Below, one piece after another: positions 42,029 to 53,429 of a stretch of 64,000 nt of DNA; the stretch's first letter is position 1; each line of letters starts with the position of its first letter. The notes under the pieces were generated by a model. It had not been told where the DNA came from. It did not search any database and worked only from the letters and a program-made list of their open reading frames with translations. The position numbers and the translations under genes are program-made. The DNA comes from Macrothele yani. Lineage: Eukaryota > Arthropoda > Arachnida > Araneae > Macrothelidae. Location: the NCBI GenBank assembly GCA_039090855.1, contig CM077022.1, positions 74,920,971 through 74,984,970 on the forward strand, in the 5' to 3' direction.

Positions 42029-43990
42029 GCCAACATTGGCAAGAGCCTTGTCAGAAGTAATTAATATTATTGCGCGGCATACATAGATGTTTTTTTACGA
42101 AATGATCCATCTCTTTGTGAAAAATGGATACGCACCACAACAAAATGTTACAACAAACAAGGACTCTACTGAAAGAAACCAAACGTGTGCAAAACACAAG
42201 GTTGATTCCCCTGATACTGCCTCAAAAATTACAGTTTATGTCAAGATGAGACCAAAGAAGGGGAGAGAGGAGAGAGGAGAGAGGAGAAAAAAAAAAAAAG
42301 GTGAAAAATCAAATTACACAGTAAGAATACAGACTACTGTCAGTTTGTCTTTTGTTGACTCAACAGCTTCAGAGCATACACTGCATGATTTCTCTTTCTG
42401 TTGAAATCTCTCTCCTTATTTCTTCGTCACCTTTTCTTTTCTTTTTGTATGCCCTCTGATAACAAGAGTGAGAACATCGCTCGCTTGCTCGTGTGTGTGT
42501 GTGGCTGGGGGGAGGGGGTTAGCGATTATTGTGGGGAAAACTTTTGCTCCTTTCGACATCCGATTTTGTCAACATAAGCCCATCACGATTCACAAATACA
42601 TCATTCCACTTACTTTACTCCCACGGCTAATGTTTTACTCCATAGTGATGTCATAGCCAAGGTACCAACTGTCCATGAGCTCCCCTGGGTTGAACGCAAG
42701 TTCTGCACTATTTGACCAGCTTGGTGTTTTTATCGGAACTACACAGAAATCTCCTATACAACTTTTTAGCACACACAATTATTTCACACATGCTCTTTCA
42801 TATCATTACTTTAAAAACAAGAAATTTTGAAGTACTATTTATGGAGTTAAACTTTTTCAAGTATTTTCGAAGACTTGAAAATGTACTTTTGTTTTCCAAG
42901 GACTTTTCAAGGTTTTCAAGAAGCGTAGGAACCATGCACAGAGATCACAAAAGACTTTTCAAAATTCATCTATTGCTTTGCGCCTCATTCCTCATTCACC
43001 ATTTTCTTCTGTCTTAGTTTTAGTGGCCTGGTTGCATAAGCTACCATAAACTGTAATGAAAGTACAGTAGTTCATTCAGTTGGCAATAAATCATATTGTA
43101 CAGTAACACTACAAGCTTTATTTGCACAATTTTTTCCTAACTATAGTCCCTAACAGGATGAATTTACATTTTGGAGAACTGCAAATTTCTTACTTTGCCA
43201 CTGTCAAAGACTGTTTCGTCAAAGAGATTTTTCTATATGCATTCCAGAGTCTGATATTAACTCTCTGCATCATTCTGAACATTTCAATTACAAAATCTAA
43301 TAGGGAGATTCATTCAGGTTTTGTAAGCTACTTCTGACGCTTATGTGTCTTGACAATAAATAAATACATATGGGTTTTGCAACATTTCAAAAGAATAATG
43401 CAGTGCAGGTAGAGGGACTTGAAATCTTATACAGGAAAATGAAACCTACAGACAGTCCTGTATCTTTATCATGAGGAAAAATTAGGATATGCTATATAAC
43501 AGGCCTGCCAACTTTCACGAATTTAAAACAATAAACCATTTTCAGTGAACTTTTAACTGACATGTTCGACTGACTGATGTATCGAGCATTTCAATTCAAA
43601 GCTAATTTATTATGGAAATTATCAATGTTAACCAATCTCACATGCTATAATTAAGATATTTGGCACTTATTGCCTGCTTGCAGCAATTAAAACAAATCAA
43701 CTGATAAATAATTATCTGATTCGTATGTTATGGTTCAGCTATATACACAGATGCAATTTTCATTTGTAAGTGCGAATTTACTACAGTTGCAGCAACTTAT
43801 AGGCTTTGGCCATACATTTTTGGGCCAACACAAAAACAATTAAATTTTATGAGAGGCTGATATTTTTCATTTCTCTTCCTCTCTCTCTCTTTGACATTTA
43901 TTATCAAAACTAATCCCACAGCAATTTTGCTGTCTTTTTCAAAACGTTGAAGCAGAAAGTTGGGGGTGTATGAAAAATTGGTGGTTTATC
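42029..43990. other. Unannotated, AT-rich
   Basis: No supported gene. A purine tract with gagagga repeats lies at 42250-42300. At 42830-42930 a 'ttttcaag-acttg' sequence faintly resembles the 'ttcaaggactttccagg' phrase of the hAT-like elements at 55 and 61 kb. Confidence 0.4.
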
Positions 43991-44004
43991 ATGTGTTGTA
44001 GTAT

Positions 44005-44275
44005 TGGGTGTGTGCATAAGTTCTACCCATTTTTGTAAGATACAAAGAAGGGAAGTGAACAACAAATAACGTACCTAGGACTTCACATAATAGCCATCAT
44101 TCTGTATGACCTCTCGCTATCTGTATATGAGTAGGTGAACCCCACACCGGAAAAACTCCTGTGTTTTAGAGTAAAAAAAGTCATGTAATGCCGTTTTCAC
44201 ATTGTCCACATAATCGATGGTTTGAAGAGTGAATGCGTTCTGTAAAGCTTTCGCTCTTCAACAGGTGGCTTCCAT
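44005..44275 (-). pseudogene. Mariner transposase, C-terminal end
   Basis: Minus-strand reading gives NVKTALHDFFYSKTQEFFRC, GVHLLIYR, a stop, then REVIQNDGYYV. This follows the mariner C-terminal consensus 'L-x-x-FF-x-x-K-x-x-x-F-Y-x-x-G-I-x-x-L-x-x-R-W-x-x-V-I-x-x-x-G-x-Y'. At the left edge gggtgtgtgcataagttctac resembles a mariner inverted end. Everything upstream of the C-terminus is missing. Confidence 0.65.
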
Positions 44276-44279
44276 TTTC

Positions 44280-45100
44280 AGATTTTCAACACCTTTGGGA
44301 GTTCATTTGAATAAATTGAGAACAGGGAATAAAGGCGTAAGTCCACCTATACGTATAACCACACTGAAAATTATAATGCAATAAAAACAATTTCAAATTA
44401 GCCTCATTTATGGCAAAAATGCATCCAGTGCAATAAAAAGAAGTATTTGTTGAATGTGAAAAATTTTGTTTTGCATCTTTCTATGAAATTTGCTAAAATA
44501 TTTGCCGAGAATACTTTAAACACACACCATAGAAAACTAAACATTTAAATAATTACTGCAAATTTTAAATGAGTTATTCCAACATTTAAATAAAACTTTA
44601 GTAATTATTGCAACAACTTGTAATAACCAAACAATGACGATCATACTTTATTGTAAAATGGGACTGATTTTTATTAGAATTTGAGCGAAATAAGAAAATT
44701 TAGTTCATGGTATTTCTTAGTTTTGTTTTCTCTTTTTTTCCTTTAATATTTAAAAAGGTATGAAATATTTCAATTTCTGATGACACTCGGCTAAATCAGA
44801 TTAATATTAAGCTCTCGTATTTGTACTACCAAATCTATCATGTTGTGTAGATGGTATAATCGGGAGTGTTGCAACCTTGAATGCATGTGTTCATTTGTAG
44901 ATCTTTATTTCAGAATGATAAAGTTTGGGCAGCATTTAGGAACAAATTAATGCCTAAATAAATATTTTATGAAGCAAACAGATAAATATAAGGAAGATTC
45001 CTTTAAATAATTACGTTTTCTTTCGGTTTCACAACGGATTTCTAAAAGCAGTCATTAAAAATAAAAGGGTTGCAGGAATTAGGACGTACTTTTTAGGGAG
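44280..45100. other. Unannotated, AT-rich
   Basis: Nothing recognised beyond low-complexity AT-rich sequence. Confidence 0.4.
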
Positions 45101-45103
45101 GAG

Positions 45104-45745
45104 GTGGTCAACAATCAGACAAAATGTGACATGGGGGAGTCTAAGAATTGTAAAAAACCGCAGGAATACTTTATGGATGGCCTCTTATGGATGAATTTCG
45201 CTTGTCTTCGAGATCAAGCGATCAATGTACACATATGTGGCAGCACAGCGGAGAGAGCAACGATCCATGTATTATTGTTTGCCACAACACACCTCAAATG
45301 CCTGGTATCATGGTCTAGGAAGCAATCAGCTATGACAATTGTTCCACTCTAATTTTTGTTGGCGACACTTTGACAGTTCAGTAATACATGGATCTTGCTC
45401 TGGATCCCACAGTGATCCTTTCATAGAATAGGCACCTGGAGCTACAATACAGCATGATACTGCATGTGTACACACTGCACGAATAGCCAGACAGTCATCT
45501 ACAGACTCTAAATACTTCAGATCGGCCAGCATGATTGCTGGACTTGTCACCAATTGAACATGTATGAAACATACTTGTACATCAGCTTGATACTTCACGA
45601 TCACCCCGACCAGTTCAAAATGTAGTTGCACTGTGACAACCGGTGCAAGCTTCTTGGTCAGCAGTACCAGAGTAGGATATTCAACATCTGAATGATTCAA
45701 TGCTCCACCACAATGTTGAATGCATTGCAAATGATGGTGACAGTA
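45104..45745 (+). pseudogene. Tc1-like transposase relic, catalytic and C-terminal parts
   Basis: Plus-strand frames give MDEFRLSSRSSDQCTHMWQH (counterpart of FSDESRF...R-x-x-x-W-R), MPGIMV then a stop where Trp is expected, EAISYD, later LLDLSPIEHV then a stop (the SPDLSPIEHVW box with third Glu kept), and a C-terminal DIQHLNDSMLHHNVECI. Multiple frame changes and at least three stops. A related Tc1 scrap with the same SPIEHV-coding sequence lies in the opposite orientation at 46985-47060. Confidence 0.75.
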
Positions 45746-45746
45746 C

Positions 45747-45784
45747 ATCATACCAGTGTAATATATATATTACACTAGTATGAT
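45747..45784. repeat. AT-rich palindrome, 18-bp arms
   Basis: ATCATACCAGTGTAATAT and its complement meet with a 2-nt centre and one mismatch. It sits exactly between the end of the Tc1 relic and the start of the duplicated block A. Confidence 0.9.
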
Positions 45785-46058
45785 ATACTGCTCTTTCCAA
45801 TGCATTTGTTAAGTGCAAATGCATAAGCTCCAGGTACAACAGAAACAGATAGTTATTGACAGAGAGGGGATTTCCATGTAAACTGCCAACCAAAGATGGT
45901 AACGAACATATCTTAAATTAGTGAAATGTAATTTATGAATTTCAAACTAAACATATCATGATTTAAGGCATGGTGGGAACTCGGTGTTAAAATGTCTGTT
46001 AAGCTTAGCTTACGAAGTAAGCATAGCTGTGGTAATTCCCCAAAAATAAATTTCGCAC

Positions 46059-46183
46059 TGTACTGTAAATACTAATTATGTTTCCAAAAACTATCAAAAG
46101 TGGTAGAAAAAAAACTGCTTGTGCAAACATGAAAACCCATGCATGTTCTGCAGGAAAGTCATTACAATCCTCCGTGATAGACC
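46059..46183 (-). CDS. Candidate exon A1: extracellular stub plus hydrophobic helix
   Basis: On the minus strand a splice acceptor (gtcctgttgtag) precedes 125 nt that open in phase 1 and read SITEDCNDFPAEHAW then VFMFAQAVFFLPLLIVFGNI and ISIYST, followed by a weak GTGCGA donor. The long hydrophobic stretch with Phe-Gly-Asn near its end resembles TM1 of class A 7TM receptors (G-N-x-x-V/S), but this is only a pattern match. Exon B1 upstream ends in the matching phase, giving a Gly at the join. No downstream exons with further helices were found. Could be a real gene, a pseudogene or captured exons. Confidence 0.35.
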
Positions 46184-46471
46184 CTACAACAGGACAAACT
46201 TTAGAACATGACAAAACATCTTATGGCTCATGATGAGCATATGGAGTAACACCAGTTTAGTCCACGTTGCTGAATCGTTAGCTGATGCATGCACAAGACT
46301 TTCTTCAAAAAATGAGTCACATAAAATGTTTCCTGATACACAATCCTTCACAGAAAAAAAAAAAAATTAATCACTTTCCAGTTCTCAACAACGGGAAATT
46401 AAATTCCAGGGGAAATTACATTAAGATATATTTATATTCATACACATATGGACCTGTAATATAATACTTAC

Positions 46472-46540
46472 CCTCAGCTGAAGCTCTTTGATGTCTGTAG
46501 TCTTGATCAAAATCATGAAATAATTCATCACAGGAGAAAC
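46472..46540 (-). CDS. Candidate exon B1: 69-nt symmetric exon
   Basis: Acceptor ttattttcttag and donor GTAAGT are both near-consensus. The exon begins and ends in phase 1 (23 codons' worth) and encodes FSCDELFHDFDQDYRHQRAS then AE. It is acidic and lacks a hydrophobic segment. Joined to exon A1 across a 288-nt intron it stays open. The copy at 51269 keeps length, phase and both splice sites. The protein family is not recognised. Confidence 0.4.
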
Positions 46541-46984
46541 CTAAGAAAATAAATAAAAGTTGTTTTCCCAAATGATGTCTTTATGAAAAGAAATCACTAC
46601 ACAAAACAAATACCACAAGAAACACACACACAATGGCAGTAAATTGCAACATCACAATTTAAAGAAACAAAAAAAAAATTACTTAAATTTGATACCAAAA
46701 ATTAATCCATAACACAGCACAAATGTTAGCAAAGAAAAAATAATTTGATGAAAATGTCATATCACATACAGGCACACGGATAATTTTCTCAGTACGGGAA
46801 TAGGAAATATGACAATGATACCCAATCACAGACATTTCCACAGCTCACACAAAACAACTGATCTTCCCAATGCATCTGTTAAGTGCAAATGCCTGAGTTC
46901 CAGGTACAACAGAAACAGATAGTTCTTGAGAGAGAGGGGATTTCCATGTAAACTGCCAACCAAAGATGGTTTGCAGTCCATAAT

Positions 46985-47060
46985 ACCCCTGGGCATGTTT
47001 CATACATGTCCAATTGGTGACAAGTCCAACAATCAGGACTTTCATCTGGGAGCCGATATT
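46985..47060 (-). pseudogene. Tc1 scrap, SPIEHV region
   Basis: The minus strand reads ctggacttgtcaccaattgg then acatgtatga, nearly identical to the plus-strand sequence at about 45540-45575 in the Tc1 relic (LLDLSPIEHV then stop). It truncates block A'. Confidence 0.6.
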
Positions 47061-48040
47061 CTGCTGCTAGAGGAAGAGGACTTTTTTTTTTTTTTTTTGT
47101 CTTTCAAATGAAGTCAGAAAAAGGTAATGTGCTAATTTATGCTTTGTAAGTCAGGTCGATGTTGCCTTTGGTTATGTATGACCTGAGCTCAAAATTCAGG
47201 AAGAAAAACATGGGAGGAAAGGCTTAGTTGTTTTTTTTTTTTTTTTCTCTTTGTTTATCTTGTTCGGCAGTTAGGTGAATTTCTGTGTACCAGAGCGTGT
47301 TGCATTCAGCTCTTAAGGTAAAATTGTTATCCAACTGCAGACATAACAGGATTATACGTTAATAACTTAAAATAACCGGTCTGCTAAAAACCATTTTGCA
47401 AAAACTAAATTTTGATAATCATGATAAAGTTTGGTTCAAATAGTTACTTTATGTGTTTTTTTGTTGTTTTTTTTCCAAGCGGCACGCTTGTTTTCTGCTA
47501 TGACGAGTCTCCTCTGTAGTATGCTCAGTGTGTGTTCAAATTCAGGATGAGAGTACTGTAAATAATGTATGCATCATGTTTGTTGCTGTTGTAAGAGTTA
47601 ATTTGGTAATCTTGTGAAAGCAACAGACAGGGAATGTAATTTTTCATGTGGTAGGGCATTAGTATATAGTATCATAATTGTGTTATAAACTATTTTGAAG
47701 AACAACCTATCAAACCAGTAATTTTTATTCAGGAAATTTAACTTTTTCTTGTGCTTGGTAGTTTTTAATAATATATAAATTGCATTTGTACTTATACACA
47801 TATAGGGGCCTGTAGTTAAAATTTGTGTCTTGGAGGCACACTATGGTGATTTTTGAGTTTGGCAAGTAATGGGTGTAAAATTGTCTGTACCATTTTGTAG
47901 TAGTGTGGACTAGTTTCCAATATCAGTCGATGGATCTGGAAAATTAATTTTCATGAGTGGGAGACATTAAAAAAGGCATGCACGCAGACTAGGTTAATAA
48001 AATTTTGGCCTATATATTACTCTTGTATAATGTTGGAATT
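47061..48040. other. Unannotated, T-rich
   Basis: Several T runs of 17-18 nt (47078 and 47231) and no supported gene. Confidence 0.4.
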
Positions 48041-48048
48041 CTTCAGGA

Positions 48049-48280
48049 GGTGATGATTTCTGGAAATAGATAGTTCTTCGATAGGTGTAATTTTCTGGAA
48101 ATTAATGGGTCTGCGGTATAGTGTATTTTTCTGGGAAATAATGTTAGTGTATTTTTCTGGAAAGTAGTGTTAATTCTCCTAGAAGCTGTGTGCCTAGGGA
48201 ATGAAAAGATAAGGGTATTTCTGGAAATAATGTGAGTCTTTGTATGGTGTTTTTTTCTGGAATCTGTGTGTACCAGAGAA
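48049..48280. repeat. Degenerate short tandem repeat (ttttctggaaataatg)
   Basis: The phrase tttctggaaat(t)a-atg recurs at least six times in 230 bp with spacer 'gtgtat/gtgta'. Spacing is irregular, about 30-55 bp. No coding role is evident. Confidence 0.6.
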
Positions 48281-48284
48281 AAAT

Positions 48285-50196
48285 AATTTGGGGCAAGAAA
48301 GTTCTTGCAGGGTGCTTTCCTTATGTGGAAAAATGCTTCGCGTCTGAAAGGGTATAGATGGAAACAATTGGGGGATTGTTCTTCCATACCGGTAGGCCGA
48401 AGACCCATAGGAAGCTATCCCGAGCAAGGCGAATGCAGGAGTGTTGTCCCACAACAGTAAGAGAAAACAATACAGGGTGATATGTCACACTTGTTCTTCC
48501 ATTTCGGTGCATAGGCCTGGTTGGATTCATGACCCAATCTCATCTTCGGCCCAAATAATACTTCCTCACAGTGATAATTTTGTTTTTAGTGAAATTGAGT
48601 GATTTGACTGAGATGTTTTGCCTACCCCGTTACCTGTGGCTTACTACAGAATTAGTGGTGTAATTTTAAATTGTTATGAGCAGTGGGAGTGCAGATAAGT
48701 ATGAATTTGTGTCCAGGAGTGTTGAGAGTTAGTGTTTGCCTTTTATTTACATGGTGGGATATTGAGTACTCAGAGCAAGTTTGTATAGTGAAGTATTTTG
48801 AGTGTTCCAGATGATAGGGTGAATTTTAAGTATATTTGTCAGCAGTATTGTGTAATGATAACTTTCGAGGTAATTGAGTAAGGTATTTAGTGCAGTATGT
48901 TTAGGAGAGTGTTGAGAGTGATTTTGTATCAAGTAATGCTAAAATGTTGAGTATATTAAATTTTAATACAAATTTTCCTGGTAGAGTAGGGTTGTTTACT
49001 TAAGTAACTTTTGGTTATTTATAAATTTTTGCTCAGTTATTGTAATTTTAAAATTAATGTTGGTTAAGGAAACTGGTGTGAGGGGTGTGTTTGAAAGGAA
49101 ATGAAATCTGTATTTTGTATACAATAAGCTATAAATTCATGAAGAGAGGGAGAGATTGCACTTCAGCTGTCCAAACTTATCCACAGTGTTTAAGTTATGT
49201 TCCCTAAGTCAAGAGTATTTATGTGTTTTTGCAAATCTTGATTTTCTGGCAGAAATACGTGTTCTTCCTTTTATGGTTTATATAAATACAACAAGTGGGT
49301 GTCATCTGATTTTGTTGGAAGGCCTAGTTGCCAAAAGTGGAATTGTCAAAAAAAAAAAAAAAAAAAAAAAAAAAATGTTAAAAGCTGATTGTGTTCGAAA
49401 ACAAAAACACATGGTTGTCTTGGTTATTCTCAGACTCTTAGAAACACTTTGTTGTTGTTTTTGGTTAAGTTTTAAAAATAAATGCAGGCCAAGTGGCCTT
49501 TCAAAAACCCAAACCTTGTGCAGTGAAGAATTAGTTGACACACTTGAAGTTCATCGCAGGGTCACATGCTAATCCACCTTAGCTTACCTAAGGCCGGAAA
49601 CGACTCGGGAAGTTTGTTTAATTAATGCATTTTGTCCTAACCACTAATTTGATCATCACAGCCTCCAAAAGTTATTACACGTGTACATTGTATATCATCT
49701 AATTTTTAGTGCTTACAAATTTGGTACACATGTAAACAATAATTACGTATTTTACACTTGCAGGTGCCTCAACTTGTCGTATATTCAAACAACGCAAACC
49801 TTCAATAATACCTTTTGGGAATTTTCAAACATCAGTGTTGCATATTATTTATATTTTCATTTATCATGGCCTTACGATAATTGAATTTACTTTTTGTTTC
49901 AAAATGTACCTACCCGTCTCCCAAATTCTAATTTTCACCTAAATTCAACTTTTACCTAAATTTTATTATTTGCATAAATTTAAATATTAATTACCCAGAA
50001 TAACCAATGTCCTTCATTCCCACCATAACACAAGCAACCTGCCAAACAGCTACAATAATGAAAAGAAGCAATGCATTCCCTCTTCCTCTTTATTAATGGC
50101 TAAGCAGTAATCATAGTAGCATTTGCAGATGCAGTGTGATCCAGCTCAGCAGCAGAAAAAAAGAGTGACACTTTACTGTGACAAAAGAAAAATCCA
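48285..50196. other. Unannotated, T/G-rich, with (A)28 tract
   Basis: 48300-49150 is strand-asymmetric (rich in T and G on the plus strand). A run of about 26-28 A lies at 49348-49375, preceded by 'ggcctagttgcc', which could be a retroposed tail, but no source sequence was recognised. 49380-50196 is AT-rich without features. Confidence 0.4.
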
Positions 50197-50334
50197 GGAC
50201 TGATACACAAGCCTTCGCTGAAAAAAAAAAAACAATTCAATCACTTTCCAGTTCTCAACAACGAGAAATTAAATTCCAGGACAATACATTAAGATATATT
50301 TATATTCATACACATATGGACCTGTGATATAATA

Positions 50335-51261
50335 CAGGGTGTCCCAGAATTCCAGTTCCAGCAAATCAGTACAAGGTGTCTGATAGACACTATCCTTCAC
50401 ATAACCCCACATGTAATAATCCAATGGAGTTAGATCTGTGCGCGAGGTGGCCACGGAATGGGACCACTACGCTAAATCCATCTGTTGGGGAAATGCTCAT
50501 TTGGCACTTACGTACACACGTTGACCAATGCGGAGGCCCGTCTTGTTGGAAAACGACGTCATATCTTTTGATCTGGGATATAGCGAAATTTTCTAGCATA
50601 TCCAAGTAAATGTCACCATTTATGTTTTTTTCACAGAAGAAGAAAGGGCCAATCGATTCAGTATATCCACAGCGAAATCGTATCGCAGAGTGTGATCATT
50701 TACATGCATCTTTTGCACTATTTGAATTTTATAAGTGTGAAACTTTCATTTCTTGTGCAAGATATCGTGAACTGTCGATTTCGAAATGCAGTTTCCTGCT
50801 TGCTTTACGAACGGATTTCCTGGGGCTTTGTAGGAAACTTTCATTAACTTGGTCAACTGTCTCACCGCTGACACTAGGCCTACAGGCTCCTCCACGATGA
50901 TCCACAATGCCAGGTTCTTTAAACTGTTTCATCCACCGCTTAATTGAATCAGTTGACGGAGGATTACAACTATACTCTAAACGGTACCGTCTTTTAACTT
51001 TAATGACAGACTTTAATTCAGCAAGCCATAACACGCTCATCACCTTCTGCTGTACGGATGACATGACTACTGATTGCGCATTTTTCATACATTCCTCATC
51101 AGTCCACACCTAGCGCTATCTATCGGATTCTCGGAATAACAATTCTGCAAAACAAAAATATAGAAACCGTGTTTAGTAATATGTGACATAGAAAAACAGA
51201 CACTGCTCACAGTTTTTTGTACATAATTTTGTAATGGGTCCAATAATTCTCGGAAATCCTG
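50335..51261 (-). mobile_element. DUF4817-type IS630/Tc1-like element, 927 bp, deleted
   Basis: Ends are CAGGGTGTCCCAGAATTCC and, on the opposite strand, CAGGATTTCCGAGAATTA. TA flanks both sides. The empty site is visible in array 1 (ataatacttaccc near 46460), which has a single TA at the same point. The element lies in block B six bases downstream of the exon B2 donor. Confidence 0.92.
50340..51109 (-). pseudogene. DUF4817-type transposase, catalytic core deleted
   Basis: N-terminus: SSVQQKVMSVLWLAELKSV, RRYRLEYSCNPPSTDSIKRW and VNESFLQSPRKSVRKASRKL (helix-turn-helix). A jump then leads to ESIGPFFFCEKNINGDIYLD, MLENFAISQ, and VVFQQDGPPHW (second catalytic Asp). A shifted frame gives TDLTPLDYYMWGYVKDSVYQ (third Asp region). 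The segment with the first catalytic Asp is missing, and frames change at least three times. The family's usual length is near 400-450 residues; about half remains. Confidence 0.88.
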
Positions 51262-51268
51262 TATTTAC

Positions 51269-51337
51269 CCTCAGCTGAAGTTCTTTGATGTCTGTAATCT
51301 TGATCAGAATTATGAAATAATTCATCACAGGAGAAAC
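51269..51337 (-). CDS. Candidate exon B2 (paralogue of B1)
   Basis: The same 69 nt, phase 1-1, with acceptor (tttttattag) and a donor GTAAAT in place of GTAAGT. It encodes FSCDELFHNSDQDYRHQRTS then AE, differing from B1 by Asp-to-Asn, Phe-to-Ser and Ala-to-Thr. A transposon sits immediately beyond the donor. No exon A lies downstream on this strand, because array 2 ends at 50197. Confidence 0.35.
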
Positions 51338-51919
51338 CTAATAAAAATAAATAAAAATTGTTTTTCCAAATGATGTCTTTATGAAAAGAAATCACTACAC
51401 AAAACAAATACCACAAGAAACACGCAAACAATGGCAGTACATTGCAACAGCACAATTTAAAGAAACAAATAATAATAATACTTAAATTTGATACCAAAAA
51501 TTAATCTATGACACAGCACAAATGTTAACAAAAAAAATAATTTGATGAAAATGTCATATCACATACAGGCACACGGAATATTTTCTCAGCACGGGAATAG
51601 GAAATATGACAATGATACCCAATCACAGACATTTCCACAGCTCACAAGACAACTGCTCTTCCCAATGCATTTGTTAAGTGCAATGCCTGAGTTCCAGGTA
51701 CAACAGAAACAGATAGTTCTTGAGAGAGAGGGGATTTCCACGTAAACTGCCAACCAAAGATAACAAACATATCTTAAATTAGTGAAATGTAATTTATGAA
51801 ATTCAAACCAAACATATCATGATTTATGGCATGGTGGGAACTCTGTGTTAAAATGTCTGTTGAGCTTTGCCTACAAGGTAAATATAGTTGTGGTGATTCT
51901 TTGAAAATAAATTTTGCAC

Positions 51920-52044
51920 TGGACCATAAATGCTAATCATGTTTCCAAAAACTATCAAAAGTGGTAGGAAAAAAATTGCTTGTGCAAACATGAAAACCCA
52001 TGCATGTTGTGCAGGAAAGTCATTACAATCCCTCATGATAGACC
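51920..52044 (-). CDS. Candidate exon A2 (paralogue of A1)
   Basis: The 125 nt stay open: SIMRDCNDFPAQHAW, then VFMFAQAIFFLPLLIVFGNM and ISIYGP. The acceptor (atcctgttgtag) is intact; the donor is GTGCAA. Most differences from A1 change amino acids outside the hydrophobic core, and the helix is conserved. No exon B is found upstream, so this copy is an orphan. Confidence 0.3.
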
Positions 52045-52534
52045 CTACAACAGGATAAACTTTAAAACATGACAAAACATCTTATGGCTCATGATGAGCA
52101 TATGGAGTAACACCAATGAAATTTGGTCTATGTTGCTGCATCGTTGCTGATGCACGCACAACACTTTCATTCAAAAAATGAGTCACATGAAATGTTTATG
52201 CATACATTTATGGAGAAGGTGTGATCCGGATTGTCATGTTCTTTTTAGCATGACTTATTGAATAAAAAAGTACAAGCTTATAACATAAACTATGTACATT
52301 TGTCCAGCTGGTAACAACTATCCCTACAACTATGAGTTCAATTTGAAAAATCATTTTTGCAATTGAAAGCCTGAACTGTGAGAATGACGATCCACCAGTT
52401 TTGGTCTTTTTGCAACGCAGAAATTCACTGCTAAAGGGTTGTAAATGCACATACTATCAAACGCAAATATATTTTACTCTTTACATTAGAATTTTTATTT
52501 TTTCCTCTGGATCCTAGTTTTGCATATCCCATTC

Positions 52535-53420
52535 ATGAGACTGACGAAGGGGGGGAAGCTGAACTTTTAAACCGCACGTGGGAAAAAACAGAATGTGCTG
52601 TTAAACAGTGTGAATATAACGTGGCATGAGCAAGACAAAATTCTTCACTGAAATTTATTATGTAAATATTAAGCTGGAGCACATCACTGTATTAAAAAAT
52701 GTATATATTTTTTTACATTTAACAGCAACACAGGATAAATGTAACATCGCGGAGAAAAAAATTACGACCATTGGCAAAATCTACGCTCTGTCCGACTTCC
52801 ATTTTAGGAAACTTTTCCTCCATTTTTAAAGCTGCAAAACAAATATTTACGAAATAAAATTACATTTAACAACAACTATTGGAAGTCTAACTTTCATTTC
52901 CGGAAGTTTTGAAAGTCGAAATTCCACCCACCGACGGAAAACTACCCCACCTCCAATCTCTTTCAAATTTCTGTTCAGTTCTGCCCCGATCTTGAGAACC
53001 ATCGAAATGATGATGGAAATGGCGGAATTCTTCGAATCCACTTCAGAATCTCATGCCTGAAGATCAAAGGACAATTTTCGTGTCAACTTCCATTTTTGGA
53101 ATTTTTCTTCCATTTTCAAGCTGAAATGCATATATTTATATATATTTATGGAACAAAATTATTTTCAACAAAAATACTGTGTAGAAGAAACACCACGAAA
53201 AAAAGAAATCATGAGTACTGGAAAAAAATTTTACTCCATTTAACTTCCATTTTCGAAAGTTTTGAAAAACAAAATACCATCCCCAGATCAAAAAAACGAC
53301 CCCCCTCCCCCAACTAATCCTCCAAAATTTCTTTTCAGTTTTACATCGATCTTGAGAATTACCCTAATGATGACAAAAAAGCGGAATTCCTCGAATCCGC
53401 GGAAGAATCTCATGTATGAT
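52535..53420 (+). repeat. Interspersed repeat family R1, copy 2
   Basis: Matches 18280-19660 on the same strand, block by block, beginning at gagactgacgaag and ending at ggaattcctcgaatccgcgg. The internal unit recurs at about 52828 and 53117 (roughly 290 bp apart). No ORF of note. Confidence 0.65.
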
Positions 53421-53429
53421 ATCATTAGT

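Larger units (their letters stand above)
45785..46977. repeat. Duplicated blocks A-B-A' (array 1)
   Basis: Block A (45785-46335) matches 51652-52195. Block B plus the first part of the next A (46333-46977) matches 50197-51757 once the 927-bp transposon there is removed. The A/B unit is about 1.07 kb, so this is a broken tandem array. Each A carries the 125-nt exon candidate and each B the 69-nt one. The array is bordered by Tc1 scraps in opposite orientations. Confidence 0.85.
50197..52195. repeat. Duplicated blocks B-A (array 2), interrupted by a transposon
   Basis: Block B (50197-51657, less the insert 50335-51261) and block A (51658-52195) match the blocks at 46333-46977 and 45785-46335. 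Homology to array 1 is continuous across the B/A' junction, showing the original order of units. Identity is high, with scattered substitutions and small indels. Confidence 0.85.

Noticed and set aside
45326..45751. 141-codon minus-strand ORF
   Set aside because: Antisense to the Tc1 relic whose SPIEHV box reads on the plus strand.
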